DNA of 64,000 nucleotides from assembly GCA_946886855.1 (NCBI GenBank), contig CAMPJJ010000007.1:1-64000 (forward strand), written 5' to 3'. The notes under the pieces are model-generated. The model ran no database searches. It saw only the letters and a program-made list of their open reading frames with translations, and had not been told where the DNA came from. Source of the DNA: an uncultured Roseateles sp. (GTDB lineage: Bacteria; Pseudomonadota; Gammaproteobacteria; Burkholderiales; Burkholderiaceae). The position numbers were made by a program, and so were the translations under genes. How positions within the stretch are numbered: position 1 is the stretch's first letter; each line of letters begins with the position of its first letter. This document shows positions 1-8,216 of this stretch, one piece after another.

Positions 1-63
1 TCGATCCCGCCCTTTCAGCGAGCCCGAGGTGTCAACGTGGGGCAGGACGGGTCACCTGAATGA

Positions 64-91
64 CAAAGGCCGCTCCCTGGAGCGGCCTTTT
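64..91 (-). terminator. Terminator after the M48 protease gene
   Basis: A perfect 12-bp stem (bases 65-76 with 79-90) with a minimal loop lies 19 bases past the stop codon of the protease gene and has A/T tracts on both sides. It is symmetrical, so it could also stop transcription entering from the left. Seen directly; function inferred. Confidence 0.8.
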
Positions 92-109
92 GCCTCTGGA
101 GCCTCGCGA

Positions 110-1681
110 TCAGGGTTCCGCACCGGGCGGCACGCCGCGCGGGTACATCTCCATGAGCATCTGGCGGCGCTCGTAGCGCAGATCGCGCAAGCGCGAGTCG
201 ATCACCGAGGCCTCGAACTGGTCGGCCGATCTGGCGCGGCCTTGGCGCTCCGCCGAGGCGAGGCGATCGATCGCCCCGGTGATGTCGCCGAGCGCCGCGC
301 GGGTCTCCCCCTGCGCGCGCAGGGAGCGCAACGGCTGGCCGAGCTGCTGCCACAGCGTGCCGCTTTCCTGCCAGGCCAGCGCGTCCTGCCCGTGCAGCGC
401 GAGGTAGGTCTGCAGGGCCTCGGCCGCTTCGCGCTTCACCTCCGGCCGCGCATCCGCCTGCGCCAGGTCGGAACGGATCATGAGCATGGGGCGTGAGCGC
501 TCGTTCTTCAACGGCTCCAGCGCGGCAAAGCCGGCTTCTGGCCGGTTGCGTGCCACTTCCAGCTCGGCATGCGCGTAGACCAGCAGGCGCTTCGCGCCGG
601 GATCGGCACCGAGGAGACCCGCCAACGCATCGGCGGTCTTCAAGGTGGTCTCGGCGCGGGCGAAGTCGCGCAGCTTGATCGACGCGAGCGCGCTCGTATA
701 ACGGGCCGCCAGTTGGTCGATGTTCTTCTCTCCGGCCCTCGATCCCGCGTCCAGGCCCTGGAGCACCCGCCATGGATCGGTCCGCTGGTCCATCAACACG
801 CGTGCGCGCGCAGCCATCAGCGCATGTTCCGACGTGCCGACCAGCTTGGTCTGGCTGGCGGTGCCCAGGCGCGCCCGGGCTTCGCCGATCCGCTCACTCG
901 TCAACGGGTGGCTGCGCAGGTAAGGGTAGGCGCCGGAGTCCATCAGGTGATAGGCCTGCTCCATGCGTTCGAACATGCTGGCCATGCCGGCCGGCTGGTA
1001 TCCGGCCTGCGTCATGACCTGGAAGCCGACGCGGTCGGCTTCGCGTTCCATGTCGCGGGAGAAATTCAGCTGCGCCTGCGCCGCCGCTGCCTGGCTGGTG
1101 ACGATCGCCGCCTGCGCGCCGTCGATGCTGCGACTCTTGGCGGCGGCCAGGATGCCCAGCAGCAGGCCGACCGTGGCGAGCGCGCTGGTGCGGGCGTCGC
1201 CGACGATGCTGCGTGCGATGTGGCGCTGCGTGACGTGCGACAGCTCATGGCCCATCACCGACGCCAACTCGTCGCGTGCGCCGGTCATCGCGATCAGGCC
1301 CAGGTGGATGCCCACGTACCCCCCCGGCAGGGCGAACGCATTCACCGACCGGTCACGGACCAGGAAGAGTTCCCAAGCGAACCGGTCGCTCGTGTCGTCG
1401 CTGATGTTGCCGAGCCGACGCGCGGCGTCCACCAGCGGCTGCCAGGTGTTCTGCGCGTACTCGAGGAGCAGCGGATCGTCGATGTAGTCCGGGTCAGGGC
1501 GGATCTGCCGCATGACCTGGTCGCCGAGCTTCTTCTCGGCGCCGATGCTCACGTCGGCCGACACCGAGTCGCCCAGGGCCGGCAGGTTCACCTGAGCGAC
1601 GGCGCCTTGGCCGAGCAAGGTCGCGCTGAGCAGCGCCACCAGGCAACGTCGTGTGAAGGGAATGGGGTTCGTTCGCTTCAA
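110..1681 (-). CDS. M48-family periplasmic metalloprotease with C-terminal TPR region (BepA-like)
   Basis: A 523-residue zinc protease, probably acting in periplasmic outer-membrane protein quality control like BepA/YfgC. An N-terminal signal peptide (about residues 1-30, ending GAVAQ) precedes the M48 domain. HELSH at 145-149 supplies the zinc-binding and catalytic residues, and EREAD near 212-216 supplies the downstream glutamate ligand. The C-terminal 250 residues are helical and TPR-like. The start is a TTG at 1681, chosen because GGAG lies 5 bases upstream and a clean signal peptide follows; the longer ATG-initiated frame runs back through moaC on the other strand and is not believable. 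The gene is divergent from moaC with only about 60 bases between them. Family assignment is firm; the exact substrate is not known. Confidence 0.88.
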   Translation of the reverse strand: MKRTNPIPFTRRCLVALLSATLLGQGAVAQVNLPALGDSVSADVSIGAEKKLGDQVMRQIRPDPDYIDDPLLLEYAQNTWQPLVDAARRLGNISDDTSDRFAWELFLVRDRSVNAFALPGGYVGIHLGLIAMTGARDELASVMGHELSHVTQRHIARSIVGDARTSALATVGLLLGILAAAKSRSIDGAQAAIVTSQAAAAQAQLNFSRDMEREADRVGFQVMTQAGYQPAGMASMFERMEQAYHLMDSGAYPYLRSHPLTSERIGEARARLGTASQTKLVGTSEHALMAARARVLMDQRTDPWRVLQGLDAGSRAGEKNIDQLAARYTSALASIKLRDFARAETTLKTADALAGLLGADPGAKRLLVYAHAELEVARNRPEAGFAALEPLKNERSRPMLMIRSDLAQADARPEVKREAAEALQTYLALHGQDALAWQESGTLWQQLGQPLRSLRAQGETRAALGDITGAIDRLASAERQGRARSADQFEASVIDSRLRDLRYERRQMLMEMYPRGVPPGAEP

Positions 1682-1742
1682 GGGATCTCCAGGGCCGGAA
1701 CTATGATGGCGCCTCTTCGGTTTCGCGATTGTTGCCGCGCCC

Positions 1743-2225
1743 ATGAGCTCGCCACTGACCCATTTTGACGCCAATGGACAGGCCCACATGGTGGACGTCT
1801 CCGGCAAGGATGTCACGCACCGCGTGGCCCGGGCCGCGGGCCGCATCCGGATGAAGGCCGAGACCTTGGCGCTGATCCGCGATGGGAACGCCAAGAAGGG
1901 CGATGTGATCGGGGTCGCGCGGATCGCCGCGATCCAGGCCGCGAAGCGAACATCGGATCTGATCCCGCTCTGCCATCCGCTGCCGATCACACGAGTCGCG
2001 GTGACGTTCGAGCTGGATGCGTCGTCGAGCGCCGTGATCTGCACCGCGCAGGTCGAGACGCTGGGGCGCACCGGCGTGGAGATGGAAGCACTGACGGCCG
2101 TGCAGGTTGGCCTGCTCACCGTCTACGACATGTGCAAGGCAGCGGATCGGGGCATGGTGATGGAGCAGATCCGCGTGCTGGAGAAGCAGGGCGGGAAGTC
2201 GGGCGACTGGCACGCCGAAGTCTGA
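1743..2225 (+). CDS. moaC: Cyclic pyranopterin monophosphate synthase MoaC
   Basis: A 160-residue cytosolic enzyme of molybdenum cofactor synthesis. It converts the MoaA product 3',8-cyclo-GTP to cyclic pyranopterin monophosphate. Length matches the family. Diagnostic motifs are present: LCHPLP near residue 75, [11 protein letters not shown] near 114 and YDMCKA near 130. No other moa gene is in the window, so this copy stands apart from the rest of the pathway. A possible -10 hexamer TATGAT lies at 1702-1707 in the short space shared with the divergent protease gene. The start codon has no strong ribosome site, but the next in-frame ATG would cut into conserved sequence. Confidence 0.95.
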   Translation: MSSPLTHFDANGQAHMVDVSGKDVTHRVARAAGRIRMKAETLALIRDGNAKKGDVIGVARIAAIQAAKRTSDLIPLCHPLPITRVAVTFELDASSSAVICTAQVETLGRTGVEMEALTAVQVGLLTVYDMCKAADRGMVMEQIRVLEKQGGKSGDWHAEV

Positions 2226-2266
2226 ACGCATCGGTCACTCAACCGATCTCGCCCTCATCGGCGCCC

Positions 2267-4057
2267 TCAGCGCAACTCGCGGAAGCTGTACTCCCGCTGA
2301 GGAGCCTCGCACTGGAACGGCTTCGCCGTCGCGTCGAGCGCCGCCACCTCATCGCATTCAGCGAGCCAGTCCTCGCTGGCCGCATTGCGGAACTCACGCA
2401 GCCGCTGCACCAGATAGCGGGCCTTGTCGGTCTCCCCCACCGCATTGAGCGACTTGGCCCAGGACATCAGCAGGCGCGTGTCGATGAGGTGATGGCCGGT
2501 CCGCCGTGAAGCTTCGAGCGCCACGGCGCCGGGCGGCTGAACCGTCGCTTCGGCGTAGTCGGCCTGCAGCGCGAACAGCGGGGAGCGCTGGCCCGCAGCG
2601 ATGCGATCGTCCAGCGATGCGGCGCTTGCTGGAGGCGCGTAGATGTGGACGATGCGCAGATAGTCCAACACGACGAGCGGCACCAGTGCCACCGTCAGTA
2701 GACCCAGCACAGCCAGCGCAGGTCGGCGCTGGCCCGCCTCAGCCTTCTTGCCCGGCTCCTTCGCGACCTCGACCATGCACAGGCCGTATGCCAGCCCCGC
2801 GGGCAACAGGAAATAGGCATACCAGAGCGGGTACTCGAACTGGCTATGCAGGCCGATCATCGCGACCAGCATGCCTGCACAGCGCGTCGCGGCATCGCCC
2901 TTGATCGACCGCTTGAGGCCGACCCAGAGGCCCCAGGCCAGCAGCGCCAACGTGACCAGACCCAGCGGCAGGCCCATCTCGACGAGAAGCTGCAGTTCGA
3001 GGTTGTGCGTGTGATCGAAGAAGGCCACCGGACGATCCGGAAATGGCGTCATCGTCCAGGCGAAGTTGAAATCGCCCCAACCGGAGCCTGTGAGCGGATA
3101 GCGCTGCAGCAGGCCGACTGCGTTCTTCACGATCGCAATGCGGGACGGGGAACCGGCGCCTTCTTCCGAGACTCGCGACTGCGCGCCGAAGGCGTGGTGG
3201 CTGACGGCGGTGTACCACTCGAGCAGGCCCCAGCCGATCGCGAACATGATCAGCGTCGCCCCCAAGGCAATGCGCACGCGGCGCGAGAGACGTCCATCGA
3301 TCGCGCCCCAGATCGCCAGCATGCCGATGCCGATCATCCCGGTGCGAGAGGCGCTCAACAGGACGCAGAACACGAACAGGAACAGCAGCAGATACAGCGC
3401 GATCGCGCCTCGCAGCGCGCCGCCCAGCCTCCGCGCGAGCCAGCCGCTCTGTGCCAGCCAGACCGACGCGACGCAGGCCCACATCAGCAGGCTGGCGAGG
3501 TGATTCGGTTGGCGCATGTTGCCGACAGCGCGACCCACCAGGCCAGAGCGCGCGATGACGGTGCCGTCGGCCAGCGACGGGAAGAACATCTGGACGAAGC
3601 TGACCACCGCGCTCAACAACCCCGCAAGCACGAGCGCGACGCAGAATAGCGTGAGCACCCCGTCACGCTGGCCGGGTGTCACGGCACGACCGGTCTGTAC
3701 CGCAAGCAGAACGCCGAGCAGCATCGCGATGCTGGTGAACGACATCGACCACGGCAGCTCGTGCGTGACCGGTGCGGCGAGAGCCACCACCGTCATCAGC
3801 AGCAGTCCAAGGGAGACGCCATCGACGCGCCAGCCGGCCAGCAGCGATCGTCCCCAGGCCAAACCAGCGACCAGCAGGCCCAGCCCTGCGAATGCAGCCA
3901 ACTGGTTGTAAAGAGTGGCCGAGGGGGTTTGGTTATAGGCGACCAGGGGCGCCAGCGTTACGCCCACCAGCAAGCCGATCAGCGTCAGGACCTGGAAGTG
4001 CGGCGCGGTAGAGGAGGCAGGGAGATTGGCGGCGGGCGCTGTCGCGGCGAGCGTCAT
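2267..4057 (-). CDS. O-antigen ligase / PglL-type O-oligosaccharyltransferase (Wzy_C family)
   Basis: A 596-residue polytopic inner-membrane protein with roughly a dozen hydrophobic segments. A large periplasmic loop holds HTHNLELQLLVEMG (near residues 347-360), the pattern typical of WaaL/PglL/PilO transferases that move lipid-linked glycans onto protein or lipid A. The C-terminal 120 residues after the last membrane span form a soluble tail, as in PglL proteins. It sits downstream of a pilin gene and a tfpZ-like gene on the same strand, so the likely acceptor is pilin; that is inference from context. WaaL-type lipopolysaccharide ligase is the alternative, but no other lipopolysaccharide gene is nearby. 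It converges on moaC with about 40 bases between stops. Confidence 0.8.
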   Translation of the reverse strand: MTLAATAPAANLPASSTAPHFQVLTLIGLLVGVTLAPLVAYNQTPSATLYNQLAAFAGLGLLVAGLAWGRSLLAGWRVDGVSLGLLLMTVVALAAPVTHELPWSMSFTSIAMLLGVLLAVQTGRAVTPGQRDGVLTLFCVALVLAGLLSAVVSFVQMFFPSLADGTVIARSGLVGRAVGNMRQPNHLASLLMWACVASVWLAQSGWLARRLGGALRGAIALYLLLFLFVFCVLLSASRTGMIGIGMLAIWGAIDGRLSRRVRIALGATLIMFAIGWGLLEWYTAVSHHAFGAQSRVSEEGAGSPSRIAIVKNAVGLLQRYPLTGSGWGDFNFAWTMTPFPDRPVAFFDHTHNLELQLLVEMGLPLGLVTLALLAWGLWVGLKRSIKGDAATRCAGMLVAMIGLHSQFEYPLWYAYFLLPAGLAYGLCMVEVAKEPGKKAEAGQRRPALAVLGLLTVALVPLVVLDYLRIVHIYAPPASAASLDDRIAAGQRSPLFALQADYAEATVQPPGAVALEASRRTGHHLIDTRLLMSWAKSLNAVGETDKARYLVQRLREFRNAASEDWLAECDEVAALDATAKPFQCEAPQREYSFRELR

Positions 4058-4137
4058 GAACGGTCCGGGTCGTGGGGTCAGGGCGGAACTCTAACGCCCG
4101 TCGGGCCTGTCGCCCGGAACGCCATGCAACGCCGAGT

Positions 4138-4899
4138 TCAGAAGCCGTCGACGGGCGCGAAACCGACCGGATCGCCAGAGGTCTTGTCGAGCAGCACGGA
4201 CCAGTCGGTGCGGCGCGCCAGCATCGGGATGTAGATCAGTTGCTCGATGGGCTTGCCGGTCTTGGCAACGGCGGCTTTGAGGGCATCAGCCTGCGCGGAT
4301 CGTCGCGCCAGCAATTCGCTTACCGGTTTCCCGACCTTCAAAGCCTGCGCGCGGCCCAGCGCGTCCCATTCCTGCCAGAAGCTCGGGCGCATACCAAGAT
4401 CAGCGCCACCGAAGGCCGCAAAGACGGCATCCATTTTCTCATCAGCCTTGACGTCCCGGGTGTTCACCAGCCGCGGCCCACTCAGAGACAGCGCGCGAAG
4501 GAATTCGGGCGCCTTGGGCAGTTCCTGCTCGACCACACTGGCAGCGATCACGGCGCGGAAGCGTTCTCCCTCGAGGGCCAGCACCACGGGTCGGGCAACG
4601 AACATCGTATGCGCGCCGAAAGCCAGACCGGCCAGCTGCAGGACGATGACGACCGACATGTCCCGCCACAGTTCACCTCGAGGTTTGCGCGAATCGAAAA
4701 CGACCAGCGTGATCAGCGGGCCCATCACCACGTCGACACCCACGATCAGCAGGAACAGGCCCACGCCTCCGGATACTTCGCTGTAGGGCCACGGGTACCA
4801 GAGCAGGAACACGGCAGCCGCCACAGCGGCCGCAACCATAAGCGTGAAGACAAAGTGAATCGAAGACGCCTTGAGGCGTCCGCGGAGCGTGGGCGTCAT
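4138..4899 (-). CDS. TfpX/TfpZ-family type IV pilin accessory protein
   Basis: A 253-residue protein with an N-terminal hydrophobic hairpin: two membrane spans within residues 13-60, with WYPWPYSEVSGG between them and a short soluble stretch after. A larger soluble part follows. This matches the small pilin accessory proteins encoded beside some major pilins, which in Pseudomonas are needed for efficient pilin assembly. The start at 4899 (MTPTLRGRLK) is preferred to the upstream ATG at 4971, whose extension reads through the pilin terminator hairpin. It lies between the pilin gene and the oligosaccharyltransferase gene on the same strand. Family call is from topology, size and context. Confidence 0.75.
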   Translation of the reverse strand: MTPTLRGRLKASSIHFVFTLMVAAAVAAAVFLLWYPWPYSEVSGGVGLFLLIVGVDVVMGPLITLVVFDSRKPRGELWRDMSVVIVLQLAGLAFGAHTMFVARPVVLALEGERFRAVIAASVVEQELPKAPEFLRALSLSGPRLVNTRDVKADEKMDAVFAAFGGADLGMRPSFWQEWDALGRAQALKVGKPVSELLARRSAQADALKAAVAKTGKPIEQLIYIPMLARRTDWSVLLDKTSGDPVGFAPVDGF

Positions 4900-4950
4900 G
4901 GACCGGTTCGGGAATGAGGCGACGGCGCGATTGTGGCGCGCAAGAAACGA

Positions 4951-4974
4951 CAAATGGGGCCGAGGCCCCATTTG
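4951..4974 (-). terminator. Hairpin downstream of the pilin gene
   Basis: A perfect 11-bp inverted repeat (4951-4961 with 4964-4974) flanked by A and T tracts lies 20 bases past the pilin stop. It probably ends most pilin transcripts, keeping expression of tfpZ and the transferase lower than pilin by read-through. The hairpin is seen; the attenuation role is inferred. Confidence 0.75.
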
Positions 4975-4993
4975 ATCGAGTCGGAAGACCTGA

Positions 4994-5413
4994 TTACTTG
5001 CAGGAAGCAGCCAGGTACTTCTTGTCCATGTCGGACGTGCAGACCCAGTCGATCGACTCGTTGCCGGCGGCGATGGTGCCGGTCAGCTTGATGACCTTGC
5101 CGTTCACGTTGCCGTCGATGTTCTGGGCAGTTGCGGTGAGGATGTGGGTCGCCGGCGTCCAGGTCACGCTCGTGACATAGTTGCTCTTGATGTTGTCCAG
5201 CGGCACATCGGCCACTGCCGGCCAAGCGGACTTGACACTGTAGTACTCCTGAATCGCTGCCTTCGGTTGGGTCGCGGCCGTCATCACCTCGGCCACCTTG
5301 GTCTTGATGATGTAGTCACGATACGCCGGCAGAGCCACGGCGGCCAGGATACCGATGATCGCAACGACGATCATCAGTTCGATCAGGGTGAAACCTTGTT
5401 GAACGCGCTTCAT
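4994..5413 (-). CDS. pilA: Type IV major pilin (PilA/PilE-like)
   Basis: A 139-residue prepilin. The class III leader is short (MKRVQQG), followed by the processing site and hydrophobic assembly helix [20 protein letters not shown], with Glu5 of the mature protein in place. Two cysteines near the C-terminus (in DWVC and ASCK) form the expected disulfide loop. The start at 5413 has GGAG five bases upstream; the longer frame starting at 5677 only adds promoter sequence. A sigma-54 promoter and TGTC half-sites precede it. Exported through the inner membrane, cleaved and methylated by PilD, then polymerised into pili used for twitching, attachment or DNA uptake. Followed by accessory and transferase genes, suggesting the pilin is glycosylated. 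Confidence 0.93.
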   Translation of the reverse strand: MKRVQQGFTLIELMIVVAIIGILAAVALPAYRDYIIKTKVAEVMTAATQPKAAIQEYYSVKSAWPAVADVPLDNIKSNYVTSVTWTPATHILTATAQNIDGNVNGKVIKLTGTIAAGNESIDWVCTSDMDKKYLAASCK

Positions 5414-5457
5414 AGAAACTCCAGAGAGGAAGTGGGGTAGAGACAGACCGAATGTAC

Positions 5458-5472
5458 GCAGGGCCCGTGCCA
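5458..5472 (-). promoter_or_regulatory. Sigma-54 promoter of the pilin gene
   Basis: On the minus strand the sequence TGGCACG-N4-CTGC matches the -24/-12 consensus TGGCACG-N4-TTGC with a single difference and the exact spacing. It places the transcript start near 5446 and gives a leader of about 34 bases, suitably placed for the pilin start at 5413. Sigma-54 control of pilA by PilS/PilR is established in Pseudomonas; its use here is inferred. Confidence 0.82.
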
Positions 5473-5543
5473 GCCTGGTTTCACCCTCGGGCGTGACCAA
5501 CTTCACGGCCTGCAGATCACCGCTGGACTTCAAGTGACGTTTT

Positions 5544-5617
5544 TTGTCAGCCGTCATCCGCCGCAATCCGTCACTTGCGCCGCCCCTGACAAGCTTTGTC
5601 AGATGTCGTCGCTGACA
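5544..5617 (-). promoter_or_regulatory. Cluster of TGTCAG half-sites upstream of the pilin promoter (PilR-like)
   Basis: Four copies of the TGTCAG/CTGACA motif occur in 74 bases: 5544-5550, the inverted pair CTGACAA 5586-5592 and TTGTCAG 5596-5602 (three bases apart), and 5612-5617. They sit about 70-145 bases upstream of the -24 element, the usual enhancer position. PilR of Pseudomonas is reported to bind repeated TGTC elements, so these are the likely activator sites. Motifs are seen; the binding protein is inferred and is not encoded in this window. Confidence 0.6.
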
Positions 5618-5700
5618 CGAAGATCCGGAGGTCCAGAAGCGACACAGCCTGCGGCGGTTATCCGGCGCAGGCTGCAAGTCGCTTGGGACAAAAGAAGCTG

Positions 5701-6483
5701 TCAGGCCAGTGTGAACTCCTGGAAGTTCTCCAGCGCGGAGATCCGGTGCGTCGTACGCAGGCTCATGACCGCATCCATCACTGCGGCGCGTTCTCCAGGC
5801 TTGATGTGAGTGATGTGCACGTCGATCGCGCCGTCGAGTTTCGCCAGCTCCTCACGAAGCGTCGTCGGGCACAGGTGTTTGCTGATGCCGGCCAGCCCGC
5901 ATTCGTCGTCACCGAAGGCACACTCGATGATCAGATGGGCCACCTTGATCTGCGACAGGCGTTGCCAGAGGGCTGGATTGGGCCCTGTGTCCCCGGTGAA
6001 GACCCAGTGCCCCGATGGCCCACCGTCGACCGCGAATCCCACAGCTGGCACCGTGTGCGCGGCACTGATGACCTCGATGCGGCGGCCCCGGCTCAGATCG
6101 AGGCGTTCACCCACGGAAAACTCGTGGAACGTCAACGCAGGCCGCTCGAGAGACGGCAGACGGGTGAAGTCCGGCCAGATCACGCCGTTGAAGACATGCG
6201 CGCGCAGCGCCTGCAGGGTTTCGGGCAGTGCGTGTACCTGGACCGGGGGACGGCCCGCCTGCGCGCGCCGACGTTGGACCGTGTCCGCCAGCAGTCCGAT
6301 CGCCAGCACATGGTCGAGGTGCGAATGCGTGACCAGGATATGGTCCACCTTGACCATCGCGTCCACGGTGAGTTCGGCCACGCCGCTGCCGGCGTCGATG
6401 AGCACATCGTCGTCGAGCAAGAAGGAAGTGGTCCTGTAGCCGGCCGCCAAGGCGCCGGCGCAACCAAGCACGCGAATCTTCAT
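5701..6483 (-). CDS. Metallo-beta-lactamase-fold class II 3',5'-cyclic-nucleotide phosphodiesterase-like protein
   Basis: A 260-residue MBL-fold hydrolase. The metal-binding motif HSHLDH is at 53-58, with further conserved histidines and aspartates in SAAHTVP, FTGDTG and THIKPG. The sequence [11 protein letters not shown] close to the N-terminus and the THIKP motif near the end match class II cAMP phosphodiesterases (PDE1/CpdP type). RNase Z-like hydrolases are the main alternative. It would hydrolyse cAMP or cGMP to the 5' nucleotide in the cytosol or periplasm; no signal peptide is evident. It is separated by about 240 bases and a terminator from the FHA-phosphatase-kinase cluster on the same strand, so a functional link is only suggestive. 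Confidence 0.72.
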   Translation of the reverse strand: MKIRVLGCAGALAAGYRTTSFLLDDDVLIDAGSGVAELTVDAMVKVDHILVTHSHLDHVLAIGLLADTVQRRRAQAGRPPVQVHALPETLQALRAHVFNGVIWPDFTRLPSLERPALTFHEFSVGERLDLSRGRRIEVISAAHTVPAVGFAVDGGPSGHWVFTGDTGPNPALWQRLSQIKVAHLIIECAFGDDECGLAGISKHLCPTTLREELAKLDGAIDVHITHIKPGERAAVMDAVMSLRTTHRISALENFQEFTLA

Positions 6484-6681
6484 GCCGAAGACTGTAGAGG
6501 CACCCTCGCGTGACGCTAAGCGCCGAATCCTCGAATCGAAGATTTATTGCTGTCGCTTACGTGACCCCGCCACGATGCCGTGAAAACCTGCACGGGTGTC
6601 GGTGTTCGCCTGACGGCACCGAATCATCTCGATACAGGATGGCGTCTCAAAACGACGGCAGCAGCGCTGCAATCGGAAACG

Positions 6682-6706
6682 AAAAAAGGGCCTCACGGCC
6701 CCTTTT
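6682..6706 (-). terminator. Terminator of the kinase-phosphatase-FHA operon
   Basis: On the minus strand AAAAGGGGCC pairs across a four-base loop with GGCCCTTTTTT (one G-U pair), ending in a T run. It lies 19 bases past the FHA stop. The rest of the 6484-6724 gap holds only an imperfect inverted repeat at 6526-6544 and no gene that I can see. Confidence 0.75.
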
Positions 6707-6724
6707 CGTACAGAGAAGAATTGA

Positions 6725-7381
6725 TCACGCCTGCACGAACTGCATCTGCGTACCCGCCAGCTCGATCACGTCACCGTTCTTCAGCGGTACCGACTCGGCC
6801 GTCAGCGGCGCGCCATTGACCACCGGGCGGGCGCCGCCCTCGACGTGCGCGAACACGTAGCCGCTTGGCCGCTTCGTGATCGATGCCACCTGCACACCCG
6901 GCTTGCCCACCGTCGTCACGACCTTGGTGAGCGACACCTCGCGGCCCGCCGCTGGTCCGTTCAACACCTTGATCGCTGCCGGTGCCGTCGACACCGGTGC
7001 CGGGCCCAGCCCTCCGAATGATGACGGGAGACCGAAGCCGCTGCTCGGCGCGGTGCCGGGGCGAAGGATCATCGTCTTCTCGTAGTCGGCGTTGTCCTCG
7101 ACCAGATACTTGATCTTGTACTTGCCGACCTCGATCACGTCGCTGTGCGACAGCAACTGCTTCTTGATCGCCTTGCCGTTGATGTACGTGCCGTTGGTCG
7201 AGTTCAAGTCCTCGATGAAGACATCCGCCCCGACCATTTGCAGCACGGCGTGTTCGCCGCTGACTGCCAGGTTGTCGATGACGATGTCGTTGTACGGCCG
7301 CCGGCCGAGCGTGGTCTTGTCCTTGGTGATCTGCACTTCCTTGATCACCACCCCGTCGAGCGACACCACCAGCTTGCCCAT
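6725..7381 (-). CDS. FHA-domain phosphopeptide-binding protein
   Basis: A 218-residue cytosolic protein. Residues 1-95 are a canonical forkhead-associated domain with the phosphothreonine-binding residues visible: Arg27 (LGRRPYND), Ser41 and His44 (SGEH) and Asn63 in STNGT. A Gly/Pro/Ser linker (about 108-135) leads to a second half, residues 135-218, that resembles a degenerate FHA fold (NGPAAGREVSLTK, VNGAPL, LKNGDVIELAGTQM). YEKT just after the first domain is a plausible phosphothreonine site for the neighbouring kinase; that is inference. It is last in the operon after the kinase and PP2C phosphatase genes, with 40 bases to the latter, and is likely the reader of their phosphorylation signal. 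Confidence 0.9.
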   Translation of the reverse strand: MGKLVVSLDGVVIKEVQITKDKTTLGRRPYNDIVIDNLAVSGEHAVLQMVGADVFIEDLNSTNGTYINGKAIKKQLLSHSDVIEVGKYKIKYLVEDNADYEKTMILRPGTAPSSGFGLPSSFGGLGPAPVSTAPAAIKVLNGPAAGREVSLTKVVTTVGKPGVQVASITKRPSGYVFAHVEGGARPVVNGAPLTAESVPLKNGDVIELAGTQMQFVQA

Positions 7382-7421
7382 GCTTGACCTCGAGTCCTGT
7401 CTTTATTTGTAGAGGGCCGCC

Positions 7422-8216
7422 TCAACGGCGCCCATTGTTGCGACTGAATGGCCACCACGCCCATGGCTTGGTACGAGTTTCGGCGCGAACCAGAACGATC
7501 GCAATATTATCCTTGCCGCCCATGTCATTGGCCGTGTCCACCAGCGCCTGCGCCGCTTCAGGCAGATCGCTGTGGCTTTGGAGCACCTGCGCCACGCTGG
7601 CGTCGTCGACCATGTCGGAGAGCCCATCGCTGCACAGCAGGATCTGATCGCCGGGCAGCAGCTCATGCTGATGCACCTCCAGCATCACCGTATCCTCGAC
7701 ACCGACAGCTCGGGTGACGAGATTCTTGTTGCTGCTGAACACGGCTTCCTCGGGCGTCAGTAGACCCGCATCGATCTGTTCCTGCAGCAACGAATGGTCA
7801 CGCGTGAGTTGCACCAATTGGCCTTCTCGATAGCGATAAGCCCGCGAATCGCCCACGTGTCCCAGCAACAGGCTTTGTTCGCGGAAGACCGCCAGCACCA
7901 GCGTCGTCCCCATGCCTGCGTAACGCGGGTTGGTGTTGGCGGCGTTGAAGATCGCCCGGTTGGCGTTGTCCACGCAGATATCCATCGCGCGCCGCACATC
8001 GATGTCGGTCGCGTGCTGGCCGGCTTCCGCCAGCCATCGACCCAGTTCCGACTTGATGAAGGTCGTCAGCATCTGGCTCGCGACTTCTCCAGCGTTGTAT
8101 CCACCCATGCCATCCGCGAGCACCGCGAGCCCGACGCCCGGTTCCAGGGCAACCGAGTCTTCATTGTTGTCGCGCACACGACCGGTATCGGTGGCGCTGA
8201 AGAACTCCAGGGTCAT
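7422..8216 (-). CDS. PP2C-family Ser/Thr protein phosphatase (Stp1/PppA-like)
   Basis: A 264-residue cytosolic phosphatase with all PP2C metal-binding motifs: NNEDS near residue 18, LADGMGGYNAGE near 33, GTTL near 103, GHVGDSRAYRY near 118, LLCSDGLSDMVDD near 196 and GGKDN near 238. It should remove phosphate from Ser/Thr residues put there by the kinase encoded immediately upstream. The ATG overlaps the kinase stop in an ATGA arrangement (8213-8216), which implies translational coupling. No membrane segment or extra domain is present, so it is the minimal bacterial form. Confidence 0.95.
   Translation of the reverse strand: MTLEFFSATDTGRVRDNNEDSVALEPGVGLAVLADGMGGYNAGEVASQMLTTFIKSELGRWLAEAGQHATDIDVRRAMDICVDNANRAIFNAANTNPRYAGMGTTLVLAVFREQSLLLGHVGDSRAYRYREGQLVQLTRDHSLLQEQIDAGLLTPEEAVFSSNKNLVTRAVGVEDTVMLEVHQHELLPGDQILLCSDGLSDMVDDASVAQVLQSHSDLPEAAQALVDTANDMGGKDNIAIVLVRAETRTKPWAWWPFSRNNGRR

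Noticed and set aside
1682..2119. Upstream extension of the M48 protease to an ATG inside moaC
   Set aside because: Extension is the reverse strand of moaC and hides the signal peptide; TTG at 1681 has a ribosome site.
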